Source: Govania unica
GTDB lineage: Bacteria; Pseudomonadota; Alphaproteobacteria; Sphingomonadales; Govanellaceae
NCBI RefSeq assembly: GCF_027920805.1
Contig: NZ_JANWOI010000001.1
Coordinates: 620,001-684,000, forward strand
Direction of reading: 5' to 3'
Length of the DNA stretch: 64,000 nt
The position numbers were made by a program, and so were the translations under genes. Under the pieces are notes generated by a model that made no database searches, had not been told where the DNA came from, and saw only the letters and a program-made list of their open reading frames with translations. Below, piece by piece: positions 52,103 through 61,236 of this stretch; the stretch's first letter is position 1; each line of letters begins with the position of its first letter.

Positions 52103-53386
52103 TCATAGCGCGTTCAGCGCGTCGTCAAGCGCGGAGAGAAGCAGATCCGCATTCTCCTCGGTGAACACCATCGGGGGGCGCATCTTGAGGATATTGTCGT
52201 AACGGCCGATCTTGCTGAGCAAGATGCCGCGATCCCGCATCATATTGACGAGCCGCTTGGTCTTGGCTGTGGCCGGTGTGCGTGCGGCGTCATCTTCCAC
52301 CAGTTCAAGCCCGAAGAACAGGCCGTGCCCGCGGACATTGCCGATGATCGCATGTTGCGCCATCAGACGTTCGAGCCCCGCACGCACATAGGCGCCGACG
52401 CGGCGGCCATTTTCAAGCAGCGATTCCTGCTCGATCACGTCGAGCACGGCCGTCGCCGCCGCCGCCGAGACGGGGTTGCCGCCAAAGGTGTTGAAATAGG
52501 TCGCAGCCAGGCCGAAGGAATCGATCAGGTCCGAGGCTGCGATCACACCGCCGATAGGGTGGCCATTGCCCATGGGCTTACCAAGCGAGACGATATCGGG
52601 AACGACATTGGCGAGTTGGTGCCCCCACATGGCGTCGCCCGTCCGCCCGAAACCAGCCTGGACTTCATCGCAGATAAACAGGCCCCCGGCCTCGCGGACG
52701 ATTCCGACTGCCTTGGCGACATAGTTCGGCACCAGTTCGGGCAAGCCTTCGTTGGCGAACAGGGGGTCGATCAGCAGGGCGGCGATAGGGATGCCATCGG
52801 CCTGGAGGGAGCGCACGGCCTCGCGGACCTTTGCAGCGAAATAATCCCCGAGTTCCTCGTCGGACCGGCCCTGACGATCCCGAAAGGGATCGGGGATCGC
52901 GACCTTCCGCGCGAAAGCGGGGAAAGGCTCCGGCACCGGGAAACAGGTGGTGACGGACGCCAGCGTCTCGGAATTGCCGTGATAGCTGAAGTCGCTGACG
53001 ATGATGCCTTTGCCACCGGTGCGATAGCGGGCCATGCGCAGGGCGAGTTCGTTCGACTCCGTTCCCGAGCAAGTGAAGGTGGCTGCGTTCAGCGATCCGT
53101 CGAATGTCGCGGTCAAGCGCTCGGCATAACGCACCACTGTTTCGTGCAGATAGCGGGTGTGCAGGTTCAGCGTCGCAGCCTGCCGCGCAATCGCCTCAAC
53201 GACATGGGGATGACAATGGCCGACATTGGGGACGTTGTTATATACGTCAAGATAAGTGCGGCCGTCGGCATCCTCAACCCACACGCCCTTGCCGCGCACA
53301 AGGTGGACGGGGCGATCGTAAAAGAGAGGCGCATTGCGTCCCATGACGCGGAAACGCCGTTCGAGCAGGGTGCTATCAGACGACAT
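52103..53386 (-). CDS. Class III PLP-dependent aminotransferase or phospho-lyase
   Basis: 427 residues from MSSDSTLLERRF. YLDVYNNVPNVGHCHPHVVE at the start, CSGTESNELALRMARY for phosphate binding, FICDEVQAGFGRTG with the PLP-binding Asp, and SLGKPMGNGHPIGGV with the Schiff-base Lys. VDAYNN/VYNNVPNVGHCHP and GKPMGNGHP are the wording of the ethanolamine-phosphate and phosphohydroxylysine phospho-lyase group, rather than ornithine or GABA transaminases. The next gene is an APH-type kinase that could make the phosphorylated substrate. Upstream is a divergent SDR. Confidence 0.88.
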   Translation of the reverse strand: MSSDSTLLERRFRVMGRNAPLFYDRPVHLVRGKGVWVEDADGRTYLDVYNNVPNVGHCHPHVVEAIARQAATLNLHTRYLHETVVRYAERLTATFDGSLNAATFTCSGTESNELALRMARYRTGGKGIIVSDFSYHGNSETLASVTTCFPVPEPFPAFARKVAIPDPFRDRQGRSDEELGDYFAAKVREAVRSLQADGIPIAALLIDPLFANEGLPELVPNYVAKAVGIVREAGGLFICDEVQAGFGRTGDAMWGHQLANVVPDIVSLGKPMGNGHPIGGVIAASDLIDSFGLAATYFNTFGGNPVSAAAATAVLDVIEQESLLENGRRVGAYVRAGLERLMAQHAIIGNVRGHGLFFGLELVEDDAARTPATAKTKRLVNMMRDRGILLSKIGRYDNILKMRPPMVFTEENADLLLSALDDALNAL

Positions 53387-53597
53387 CGTCAGGCCTTTCT
53401 GAAAAAGATGTGGATAGGGAAGAAAGCGGCAGGATAAAGCCCGGTTGCAGCCGCATCGCAATCATCCCTTGTTGGGTATGGTTAGATCGAATATGTTTGA
53501 GTTTGTATGAAATGTATCAAGTCATGTCCAGTCTACTCGCCTAGACATAAAAAAAATACCAGAATATATTCGACTTTTGCAGTATTGGGAGGGGTGC

Positions 53598-54395
53598 ATG
53601 AATAAACAGAATGACGGCAAGCCGGTTGTTCTCATCACTGGCGGCGGAACCGGCATCGGCGCCGCTGCAGCGCGCCGTCTGGCGGCGGATCATGAGGTCG
53701 TGATTTGCGGTCGTCGGCGCGAGGCGCTCGACAAGGTTGCCGCCTATGGCGGGATTCATCCGTTCGTGGCCGATATTAGCGATCCTGAAACGGCGCGCGG
53801 GCTGATCGCGGATGTGGTCGCGCGGTTTGGTCGGCTGGATGGCTTGGTTCTGAACGCGGGCATTCTTATCAATGCTAATTTCGGTGAAATCGCGCTGGAG
53901 GACTGGAACCAGCAGATCGCAATCAACCTGACCGGACCGTTCGTCCTGGCGCAGGCGGCGTTGCCCCATCTGCTTGCCCGAAAAGGTGCGATTGTCTCGA
54001 TCTCGTCGGTGGGAGGAATGCAGACCGGACCCGGGCTCGGCGCTTATTCGGCGTCGAAAGCGGGACTGACGCTGATGACCCAGGTGATCGCTTATGAATA
54101 TGCGCGCCACGGTCTGCGCGCCAATATCGTCGCGCCTGGCTGGATACGCACTGAAATGGGCGACGAAGAAATGGAAACGATGCAGATCGCGGACGATCTT
54201 GAAGGCGCTTATGCGAAGGTCAGCGAGTTTGTGCCCCAGCGTCGCGCGGGAACATCCGATGAAGCCGCTGAGGCGATTGCCTGGCTGCTGTCGCCCGCGG
54301 CTTCATTCGTCAACGGCGCGGTGCTGGCGGTGGATGGCGGCTCGTTGATTGCCAACGTCGGGATGACGTTCTTCGACAAAATCGTTGAAGGCTGA
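53598..54395 (+). CDS. Short-chain dehydrogenase/reductase
   Basis: 265 residues from the ATG at 53598 with GGGAGGGG upstream. Cofactor motif LITGGGTGIGAAAARRL, then LNAGILINANFGE, catalytic Ser in IVSISSVGG, Tyr/Lys in AYSASKAGLTLM, and LRANIVAPGWIRTEM. Classical SDR with the glucose/3-oxoacyl-reductase style C-terminus (AVDGGSLI). It is divergent from the aminotransferase-kinase-TetR operon and may belong to the same pathway. Substrate unknown. Confidence 0.9.
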   Translation: MNKQNDGKPVVLITGGGTGIGAAAARRLAADHEVVICGRRREALDKVAAYGGIHPFVADISDPETARGLIADVVARFGRLDGLVLNAGILINANFGEIALEDWNQQIAINLTGPFVLAQAALPHLLARKGAIVSISSVGGMQTGPGLGAYSASKAGLTLMTQVIAYEYARHGLRANIVAPGWIRTEMGDEEMETMQIADDLEGAYAKVSEFVPQRRAGTSDEAAEAIAWLLSPAASFVNGAVLAVDGGSLIANVGMTFFDKIVEG

Positions 54396-54415
54396 GCGCG
54401 ATTTTTACCATGGCC

Positions 54416-54472
54416 ATCGGCTGATGGCATGCAGCAAGTCAATCCGTATCGACTTGACATGCCTCAGCCGAT
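54416..54472. repeat. Long imperfect hairpin after the SDR gene
   Basis: The left arm (54416-54440: ATCGGCTGA, GGCATG and CAAGTC blocks) is complementary to the right arm (54451-54472: GACTTG, CATGCC, TCAGCCGAT) with small bulges and a 10-nt loop. No T-run follows, so it may be a Rho-type end or a remnant palindromic element. The rest of 54396-54692 holds no supported gene. Confidence 0.6.
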
Positions 54473-54692
54473 CCTGCCCGACCGCATGCGCCACCGTCAG
54501 TCTGCTTCCGGATGAAAGTTTGCGGAAAGCCCGCACGGCTTTGAAGAATGGCGCGCCGAGTTATGATCGCAGAAAGTCCATTTGACGCTTCCCAAATGCT
54601 GACATTCATTCATGATGTCGCCGATGACGGCTGCAACCCATAAGTAGGACAGCGCGCATCTCGTGAGCCGATATCCATAATAGGTTGCCCTT

Positions 54693-55442
54693 ATGATTTC
54701 ACGATCAGGTGCTCTGTTCAGCGTTGCGGCATGTCTGCTCATGGCCTGTCTTCCGCAGAGCGTTGCGGCCGGTCCGCCCTTTCTGACGGACGATCCGGAA
54801 CCGACCGAGACCGGCCATTGGGAAATTTACGCACCCCTGATTGAAGCCGCGGGACGGGGCGCCGATTACGAAGGCGCTGCCGGGGTGGAACTGAACTATG
54901 GCGCCTTGCCGGATTTGCAGCTGACCCTTGGTCTGCCGGTTCAGTATGCCCATGATTCGACGGGATGGCGCTCGGGGGCCGGTGATGTTAAATTTTCCGC
55001 CAAATATCGCTTCTTCAAGAACGAAGCCGCCGGGATTCAGGTTGCGCTGTTTCCGGGCGTCACCCTGCCGACCGCCAGCAACGGCATGGGTAACGGCCGG
55101 GTAAGCGCCCTTCTGCCGATCTGGGTGCAGAAGGATGCCGGGCCCTGGTCGATCTTCGGCGGTGGCGGTTATGCAATCAATCCGGGTGCCGGAAACCGGG
55201 ATTACTGGACCGGCGGCATCGCCGTTACCCGGCATTTTGGCGAACGGTTGCTGCTCGGCCTGGAGGCCGATCGCCAGGGGGCCGACACGATCGACGGCCA
55301 TGCCTCGACCAGCCTCGGCCTTGGCGGGATCTACCAGATGAAGGCGCCGTTCCGCTTGCTCGCCTCCGGCGGGCCGACGTTTGAGGATCATGGCGGTCCG
55401 GCGGGTTTCCACGCGTTCTTGGCCCTTGGGCTCGATTTGTGA
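54693..55442 (+). CDS. Outer-membrane beta-barrel of the phenol MetA-pathway type
   Basis: 249 residues with a signal peptide (ending SVAAG). GPPFLTDDPEPTETGHWEIY after the signal, then alternating strand pattern (GVELNYGALPDLQLTLGLPV, AGDVKFSAKYRFF, PGVTLPTASNGMGNG) and a C-terminal FLALGLDL resemble the Phenol_MetA_deg/transporter-like barrel group. These are presumed porins for hydrophobic solutes, with little direct proof. The stop is 10 bp before the next membrane gene, so the two form an operon. Confidence 0.8.
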   Translation: MISRSGALFSVAACLLMACLPQSVAAGPPFLTDDPEPTETGHWEIYAPLIEAAGRGADYEGAAGVELNYGALPDLQLTLGLPVQYAHDSTGWRSGAGDVKFSAKYRFFKNEAAGIQVALFPGVTLPTASNGMGNGRVSALLPIWVQKDAGPWSIFGGGGYAINPGAGNRDYWTGGIAVTRHFGERLLLGLEADRQGADTIDGHASTSLGLGGIYQMKAPFRLLASGGPTFEDHGGPAGFHAFLALGLDL

Positions 55443-55452
55443 GGAGAGACGA

Positions 55453-56250
55453 ATGACGGATAGAGAGCTGCGCGCCGCACTGACCAAGGTGCCCGCTGTC
55501 ACGCTGGGCTTCTGGATCATCAAGATTTTGGCCACCACGCTGGGCGAAACCGGCGGGGACAGCGTCACCATGAGCTGGCTGGGCGAAACCACGCCCAATG
55601 CCGCACAATCCTGGGTGAGCGGCTATCTGATCGGCACCGCGATCTTCGGCATCCTGCTGATCGGACTGGTCTGGGCGCAGATCCGCGCGCAACGGTTTCA
55701 TCCCTGGCTCTATTGGGCGACCATCGTCGCCTCCACGACGGCCGGAACAACGCTTGCGGACTTCGCCACGAGGTCGCTTGGGATCGGCTATCCGGGTGGC
55801 TCGCTGCTGCTGTTGGCTTGTGTCCTCCTGTCCTTGTTCAGCTGGTATCGCAGCCAGGGGAGCATCTCGGTGAACACGGTGGTGGGGTCGAAGGTGGAAA
55901 TCTTCTACTGGGTGACCATCACCTTCTCGCAGACCCTGGGCACGGCGCTGGGCGACTGGATCGCGGACGCGGGTCTTGGCTATTCGGGTGGAGCGCTGGT
56001 GTTCGGAGCCGCGCTGGCCGTGCTGGCCGCGCTCTATGCCTGGACACATGTCTCGCGTGTGATGCTGTTCTGGGCCGCGTTCATTCTGACCCGGCCGCTC
56101 GGCGCCACCGTCGGCGACTTCCTGGACAAGCCACTGGCCAAGGGCGGGCTAGACCTCAGTCGGCCACTGGCCTCGGTCGTGCTGGCCTTGGCCATCATCG
56201 TGCTGATCCGTGTCATCCCGCAACGCGCGGGGCAACAGGCTACGCACTAA
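55453..56250 (+). CDS. COG4705-type membrane protein with four internal repeats
   Basis: 265 residues with GAGGAGA upstream. About eight helices. A helix start of the form TxGxxxGD recurs four times: ATTLGETGGDS (about 28), STTAGTTLADF (about 97), SQTLGTALGDW (about 157) and TRPLGATVGDF (about 217). This repeat-built pattern fits the uncharacterised COG4705 membrane proteins. The acidic residues in each repeat could bind a cation, but no function is established. Co-transcribed with the outer-membrane barrel gene. Confidence 0.8.
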   Translation: MTDRELRAALTKVPAVTLGFWIIKILATTLGETGGDSVTMSWLGETTPNAAQSWVSGYLIGTAIFGILLIGLVWAQIRAQRFHPWLYWATIVASTTAGTTLADFATRSLGIGYPGGSLLLLACVLLSLFSWYRSQGSISVNTVVGSKVEIFYWVTITFSQTLGTALGDWIADAGLGYSGGALVFGAALAVLAALYAWTHVSRVMLFWAAFILTRPLGATVGDFLDKPLAKGGLDLSRPLASVVLALAIIVLIRVIPQRAGQQATH

Positions 56251-56441
56251 TCATCATGCTGCTTGAGGGTTTTTTCAGGCAAAGACAGGGGCTGGGTCTC
56301 TCTCCCAATCCACTCAGCCCAAAGCGCGAAGTTGGACAGCAAAAGCGGTCTGCAGCTCCCGGCTCAAGCTTTGCCGACGTCTGGTCTTTAGTTGGGGAAT
56401 AGCCCCAACTAAGAATGGCAGATTTCGTGTCTTCAGTGGAA

Positions 56442-56518
56442 TGGCGCGCCCGAAAGGATTCGAACCTCTGACCCCCAGATTCGTAGTCTGGTGCTCTATC
56501 CAGCTGAGCTACGGGCGC
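56442..56518 (-). tRNA. tRNA-Arg (anticodon ACG)
   Basis: 77 nt with CCA encoded. Acceptor GCGCCCG pairs with CGGGCGC; D-arm GCTCAGCTGGATAGAGC; anticodon stem CCAGA/TCTGG with loop CTACGAA, giving ACG; T-arm contains GTTCGAATC. The ACG anticodon is normally edited to ICG and reads CGU, CGC and CGA. The 190 bp between this gene and the membrane protein at 56250 contain nothing I can support. Confidence 0.96.
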
Positions 56519-56712
56519 ACATATCAAACGGGGTGGTTGTTTACCCCTGCGGAATGCGCGCAACCTAGCGGGATCGGTTAGACTTGGCAAGCGGTCTCTG
56601 TCATTTTTTTGCAGTTTTCCGTGCATTTTTTTGCGCCTTTCGGGATCGCTTGCTTGTGGGGCGATGGTCGGATGCCCTAAAGTCGGCGCAAATCTTGGAA
56701 AGGACTAAGGGG

Positions 56713-57567
56713 ATGGCGGCGATTTCGGCCTATGGACCGGGTGTTTTGCTGGCAGGACTGCTGGCGCTTGGCGGCTGTGCCGGGGAGAACTGGCCGGATC
56801 TCAGCACCGTGCAGCGCCCGGCCGGGTCTGACAAACCGGCGGATCTGGGCGCACCGGCAGCGGCGAAGGCGGCAACTGCCTCGGCCGAGGTGGAGGCGCG
56901 GTTGAAGGCCTTCGACGCTCGTGTCAATACGGCCGATCAGGCCGCCGCCAAGGCTTATGCCGAGTATCTGCCTCGGCTCGACAAGTTTCTGGCTGCCCCT
57001 CCGACCGAAGACAGCCTGACCACCCGTTGGGGCGCGGCGCAATCGGCCCTGAGCCGGGTCGGCGCTGCCGTCGATGACCTGCGCGCCGCCGAAGAAGCCG
57101 CTGCGAATTACAGCATCGATCTCAGCAAAACAGCGGCCTTGCCGGCTGGTGTGGCCGAGACGGTGGCTTCGGCTTCGGCGCGTTACGTTGCCCGTCGTCA
57201 ATTGCTCGACCTTGAATCCAACCGTCTCGCCGTGCTGACGCCCGCGTCGTTTGGTGCGCCGGGTCCGTCGGTGGTGCATGACAGCACGCGCACGGCGCTT
57301 GCCACCATTACATTCGCGGGCAAGGCTCCAGCCTTGGGCGACGATTTCGCTCCGGCCATCGCGGCGCTGCGGAAAACCGTGCCTGACGTGGCCTTCGATC
57401 TCATCGCCTCAGGCCCCACAGGCAGCCTCGCCCGGCAGCAGGAGGCGCTGCGTGTAATGATGGCCGAGCTGCAGCGGCTCAAGGTCCCGGCCTCCCACCA
57501 GACGCTCGCGCTTGCCACACTGCCGGATCAGGCGGTGATCGTGCGCATTTATGTCAAAAAACCATGA
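56713..57567 (+). CDS. Predicted lipoprotein of unknown function
   Basis: 284 residues from the ATG at 56713 with AAGGGG upstream. Signal with lipobox LGGC (LLALGGCAGENWPDL). The middle is Ala-rich and helical, likely coiled coil (ASAEVEARLKAFDARVNTAD and EDLRAAEEAAA-like stretches). The C-terminal part, from ALGDDFAPAIAALRKTVPDV to VIVRIYVKKP, resembles an alpha/beta domain of cell-envelope lipoproteins. No family recognised with confidence. It precedes the gamma-glutamyltranspeptidase gene by 48 bp. Confidence 0.78.
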   Translation: MAAISAYGPGVLLAGLLALGGCAGENWPDLSTVQRPAGSDKPADLGAPAAAKAATASAEVEARLKAFDARVNTADQAAAKAYAEYLPRLDKFLAAPPTEDSLTTRWGAAQSALSRVGAAVDDLRAAEEAAANYSIDLSKTAALPAGVAETVASASARYVARRQLLDLESNRLAVLTPASFGAPGPSVVHDSTRTALATITFAGKAPALGDDFAPAIAALRKTVPDVAFDLIASGPTGSLARQQEALRVMMAELQRLKVPASHQTLALATLPDQAVIVRIYVKKP

Positions 57568-57615
57568 ACTGACTAAGACCACAGGCGAATCGGCGGCTGT
57601 TACAAAGGGGCGATC

Positions 57616-59346
57616 ATGAAAAAGCATTGGGGTATAGCGGCCGTCTGCCTGCTGTTCTGGTCCGTCTCCGTCCCGCCACTCGCGGCGTTGGAGCGTCCGG
57701 CGGTCACCGCCAAAAGCCAGATGGTGGTTGCCGCCAATCCCTATGCAGCCGACGCCGGGCGGGAGATTTTGCGCGCGGGCGGCAATGCCATCGACGCTGC
57801 CATTGCCGTCCAATTGGTGCTGTCGCTGGTCGAGCCGCAATCCTCGGGCATCGGCGGCGGCGCCTTCATGGTTTATTACGCCCCCGCAACGACGGATCAT
57901 CCCGCTGTCCTCACAAGCTATGACGGCCGGGAAACCGCGCCGCAGGCAGTAACACCCGAATTGTTTGCCGCCATCCCGAAAACCCGCGACGGCTTTTTGG
58001 ACGCGGTGGCGGGCGGCCGTTCGGTCGGCACGCCGGGCGTCCTCGCCATGCTGGCCATGGCCCATGGCGAACATGGCAAACTGCCCTGGAACAAGCTGTT
58101 CGGCCCGGCGCTCAAACTGGCCGAAGACGGGTTTGTCATTTCCCCGCGCCTGCAATTCCTGGCCGAATCCGATCCCTTGCTGCGCAAATTCCCGGCGGCG
58201 CGTGACTATCTCTTTACCCCGGACGGCAAGGCGCGGGCGGCGGGCAGCCTGTTGCGAAATCCAGCCTATGCGCAGGTCCTGAAACAGTTGCGCGACCAGG
58301 GCGTGCGCGCCTTTTACGAAGGTCCTTTGGCGAAAGACATCGTGGCGGCAGTGCAGGGTGCCGCGCTCAACCCCGGCGCGCTCGCGCTTGAGGATCTCAA
58401 AAATTATACGCCCAAGGAACGCGCCGTGATCTGCGGGCCATACCGGCTCATGAAGGTCTGCGGCATGGGCCCGCCGTCCTCGGGCGGCACCACGGTGCTT
58501 GGCATTCTCGGGGTGCTTGATCACTTCGATCTCGCGCAATATGGCCCGAACAGTGTGGAGGCCGCGCATTTGTTCGCCGAGGCGAGCCGTCTCGCCTATG
58601 CCGACCGTAATCGCTATATCGGCGACCCCGACAAAGTCAGCGTGCCGGTGGCCGGGCTCATCGATGCGGGCTATCTCAAAAGCCGTGCGGCGCTTGTGAA
58701 CCCGGCGCGCAGCATGGGCATAGCCGCACCCGGCACCCCGCCCGGAGCCCCCGTGGCAGCCGAAAGCTTCACCCCCGAACTGCCCGCCACCAGCCATTTT
58801 TCCATTATCGACAACACCGGCGCCGCGGTCAGCATGACCACCAGCGTCGAAAGCGCCTTCGGCAGCCGCTTGTTTGTCGCCGGATTTTTCCTCAACAACG
58901 AACTGACCGATTTCGCCTTCGAGCCGACCATGGATGGCAAGCCGGTGGCCAATCGGGTCGAACCCGGCAAGCGCCCCCGCTCGGCCATGTCGCCGACGCT
59001 CGTCTTCGATGACAAGGATCAGCTCCGCATCGATATGGGCTCACCCGGCGGTCCGGCCATCATCGCCTATGTGGCCCGGGCGCTCACCGGCCTCATCGAC
59101 TGGAAGCTGCCGGTCAATGCCGCTGTGGCGCTGCCGCATGTGATCAATCAGAACGGGGTCACAACGCTTGAGGAGGATACGCCGGTTGCAGCCGACGCGG
59201 CCGCCCTCCGCGCCCTCGGGCATGAGGTGGCCTTGCGTCGCATCTCAAGCGGTCTCAATGGTTTCGTGATCGAAGGCGACGGCGAGAACCGCCGCATCAT
59301 CGGCGCTGGCGACCCCCGCCGCGAAGGCATAGCGTTGGGCGATTAA
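57616..59346 (+). CDS. ggt: Gamma-glutamyltranspeptidase
   Basis: 576 residues with a signal peptide (ending PLAALE). GREILRAGGNAIDAAIAVQL and EPQSSGIGGGAFMVYY are N-terminal family marks. The autoprocessing site is at PATSHFSIIDNTG, with the catalytic Thr at about residue 392, giving a large and a small subunit after self-cleavage. MTTSVESAFGSRLFVAGFFL and SPGGPAIIAYVA follow in the small subunit. The periplasmic enzyme hydrolyses glutathione and gamma-glutamyl compounds. Length is normal. Confidence 0.94.
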   Translation: MKKHWGIAAVCLLFWSVSVPPLAALERPAVTAKSQMVVAANPYAADAGREILRAGGNAIDAAIAVQLVLSLVEPQSSGIGGGAFMVYYAPATTDHPAVLTSYDGRETAPQAVTPELFAAIPKTRDGFLDAVAGGRSVGTPGVLAMLAMAHGEHGKLPWNKLFGPALKLAEDGFVISPRLQFLAESDPLLRKFPAARDYLFTPDGKARAAGSLLRNPAYAQVLKQLRDQGVRAFYEGPLAKDIVAAVQGAALNPGALALEDLKNYTPKERAVICGPYRLMKVCGMGPPSSGGTTVLGILGVLDHFDLAQYGPNSVEAAHLFAEASRLAYADRNRYIGDPDKVSVPVAGLIDAGYLKSRAALVNPARSMGIAAPGTPPGAPVAAESFTPELPATSHFSIIDNTGAAVSMTTSVESAFGSRLFVAGFFLNNELTDFAFEPTMDGKPVANRVEPGKRPRSAMSPTLVFDDKDQLRIDMGSPGGPAIIAYVARALTGLIDWKLPVNAAVALPHVINQNGVTTLEEDTPVAADAAALRALGHEVALRRISSGLNGFVIEGDGENRRIIGAGDPRREGIALGD

Positions 59347-59372
59347 AGCTGTAAGTCTGGATCCTTCGGAGT

Positions 59373-61094
59373 CTAAGCCACCTGCGGCGCACTCTGCGGC
59401 GGCTCTTCCCCAAAGATATCGGCGATCATCCCGCGCGCAATCTCGCGTTCGCCCATGACGACGATCGAGGCCCCGCATTTCACCAGATGGTCGACTTCCT
59501 CATCCCCCTGGGCGCGGGCGATGATCTTCAGATCCGGGGCCGAGGCGCGGGCCTGAGAGACGATCTGCCCGGCTTCAAAGGTATCGGGCACGGTCACAAA
59601 CAGACAGTTTGCGCCGGTCACATTGGCCGCCTGCAAAAGCTCTGCCGACACGCCATTGCCGTTCATGGTCTCGATATTCGCGGCGCGCAGCGCCTCAAGT
59701 CGCTGATGGTTCATCTCGACCACCAGAAACGGCACGGCCCTGGTCTTGAGCGCGCTCACAACCAGCCGTCCGACGCTGCCAAATCCGATCACGACCATAT
59801 GATCGTGGAGGCTTGTGGGCAGCAGGGCGGCGGCTTCCTCGATCACCTTGGGCGGTATTTTGCTGTCTTCCGCAACCTCGCCCTCGGGTTTCTTCAGCTT
59901 GGCTTTCAGGCGGTCGATCAGGGTGAACAGAATCGGATTGGCCAGAATCGACAGAATGGCCCCGGCCAGAATGTAATCCTGGCCCGCTTTCGGCAGAATC
60001 CCAAGCGACACACCAAGGCTCGCAAGAATGAAGGAAAATTCCCCGATCTGCGCCAGACTGGCCGAGATGGTAAAGGCGGTGCTGGTCGGATGACCGAAGG
60101 CGCGGACGATGTAAAAGGCGGCGATGGATTTGCCGAACAGAATGATCCCGAGCGTGGCGAGGACCGGCAGCGGATCGTTCAGGAGAATTTTCGGATCGAA
60201 CAGCATCCCCACCGACACGAAGAACAGCACGGCGAAAGCGTCCCGAAGCGGCAGGGTCTCCTCGGCGGCGCGATGGCTCAAGGGCGAACTGCTCAGGATC
60301 ATCCCGGCAAAGAACGCGCCCAAGGCAAAGGACACCTCAAACAGCACCGCCGCGCCATAAGCACTGCACAAAGCGATGGCCAGCACCGCGAGCCGGAACA
60401 ATTCCCGCGATCCGGTATGAGCGATGTGATGCAGAATCCAGGGAATGACCCGGCGGCCGATGATCAGCATGACGGCGAAAAAGGCGATGACCTTGCCGAT
60501 GGTGATGGCCAGGGCGGCGACCAGGCTGCTATGGCTTTGGGCCACGCCTTCGGCGAGGCCTTCGGGGTGCACAAGTCCGGCGATGGCGGGAATGAACACA
60601 AGCGCCAGAATCATGGCCAGATCTTCGACGATCAGCCAGCCGACGGCGATGCGCCCGCGCTCGGTCTCGATCAGGCGGCGTTCCTGCATGGCCCGCAGCA
60701 AAACCACCGTACTCGCGCAGCTGAGCGCCATGCCGAACACGAACCCACTGATCAGCGGCCAGCCGAGAAGATAGGCAAGTCCCATGCCGAGCAAAGTGGC
60801 GATGGTGATTTGCACCACAGCACCCGGCACGGCGATGGCTTTGACGGACAACAGATCTTTAAAGGAAAAATGCAGCCCCACCCCGAACATCAGCAGAATG
60901 ACGCCGACCTCGGCCAGTTCGGCTGCGATCTTGGTATCGGCGGTGATGCCGGGGGTCAGCGGACTGAGGATAACCCCGGCCAGAAGATAGCCGACGAGGG
61001 GGGAAATTTTAAGACGATGGGCAATCGCACCTAGAATGAACGCAAGCCCTAAACCGGACACCAGCATCGTGATTAGCGGCATGTGATGCGTCAT
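59373..61094 (-). CDS. KefB/YbaL-type cation:proton antiporter with TrkA-N domain
   Basis: 573 residues. About 12 helices in residues 5-385, with FILGAIAHRLKISPLVGYLL, the conserved EVGVILLMFGVGLHFS and WLIVEDLAMILALV. A cytoplasmic nucleotide-binding TrkA-N domain begins near 415 (DHMVVIGFGSVGRLVVSALK). This is the CPA2 family: potassium or sodium efflux gated by nucleotide or glutathione adducts. Being next to a glutathione-cleaving GGT may be chance. No separate ancillary KefF/KefG gene is nearby, as in YbaL-type proteins. Confidence 0.92.
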   Translation of the reverse strand: MTHHMPLITMLVSGLGLAFILGAIAHRLKISPLVGYLLAGVILSPLTPGITADTKIAAELAEVGVILLMFGVGLHFSFKDLLSVKAIAVPGAVVQITIATLLGMGLAYLLGWPLISGFVFGMALSCASTVVLLRAMQERRLIETERGRIAVGWLIVEDLAMILALVFIPAIAGLVHPEGLAEGVAQSHSSLVAALAITIGKVIAFFAVMLIIGRRVIPWILHHIAHTGSRELFRLAVLAIALCSAYGAAVLFEVSFALGAFFAGMILSSSPLSHRAAEETLPLRDAFAVLFFVSVGMLFDPKILLNDPLPVLATLGIILFGKSIAAFYIVRAFGHPTSTAFTISASLAQIGEFSFILASLGVSLGILPKAGQDYILAGAILSILANPILFTLIDRLKAKLKKPEGEVAEDSKIPPKVIEEAAALLPTSLHDHMVVIGFGSVGRLVVSALKTRAVPFLVVEMNHQRLEALRAANIETMNGNGVSAELLQAANVTGANCLFVTVPDTFEAGQIVSQARASAPDLKIIARAQGDEEVDHLVKCGASIVVMGEREIARGMIADIFGEEPPQSAPQVA

Positions 61095-61236
61095 CCGTCG
61101 GGGCGCTCCTCTCCACGTATGTGGTCTTGCAGGTCATGGCTTTATGTAAGGTCTCCTATATGGGGAATGGGTGCCGTTCCGACAATGCCCTTATGGCAAA
61201 AAAAGCATAAAAAATGCCCCCGCCAGCAATAAAATC

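Noticed and set aside
54385-54585. Small gene after the SDR
   Set aside because: It starts inside the SDR end, spans the long hairpin and has no ribosome site.
59487-61034. 515-codon plus-strand frame opposite the antiporter gene
   Set aside because: The translation is very rich in Gln, His, Asp and Gly, as expected from an antisense frame of a membrane protein; the minus-strand antiporter is certain.
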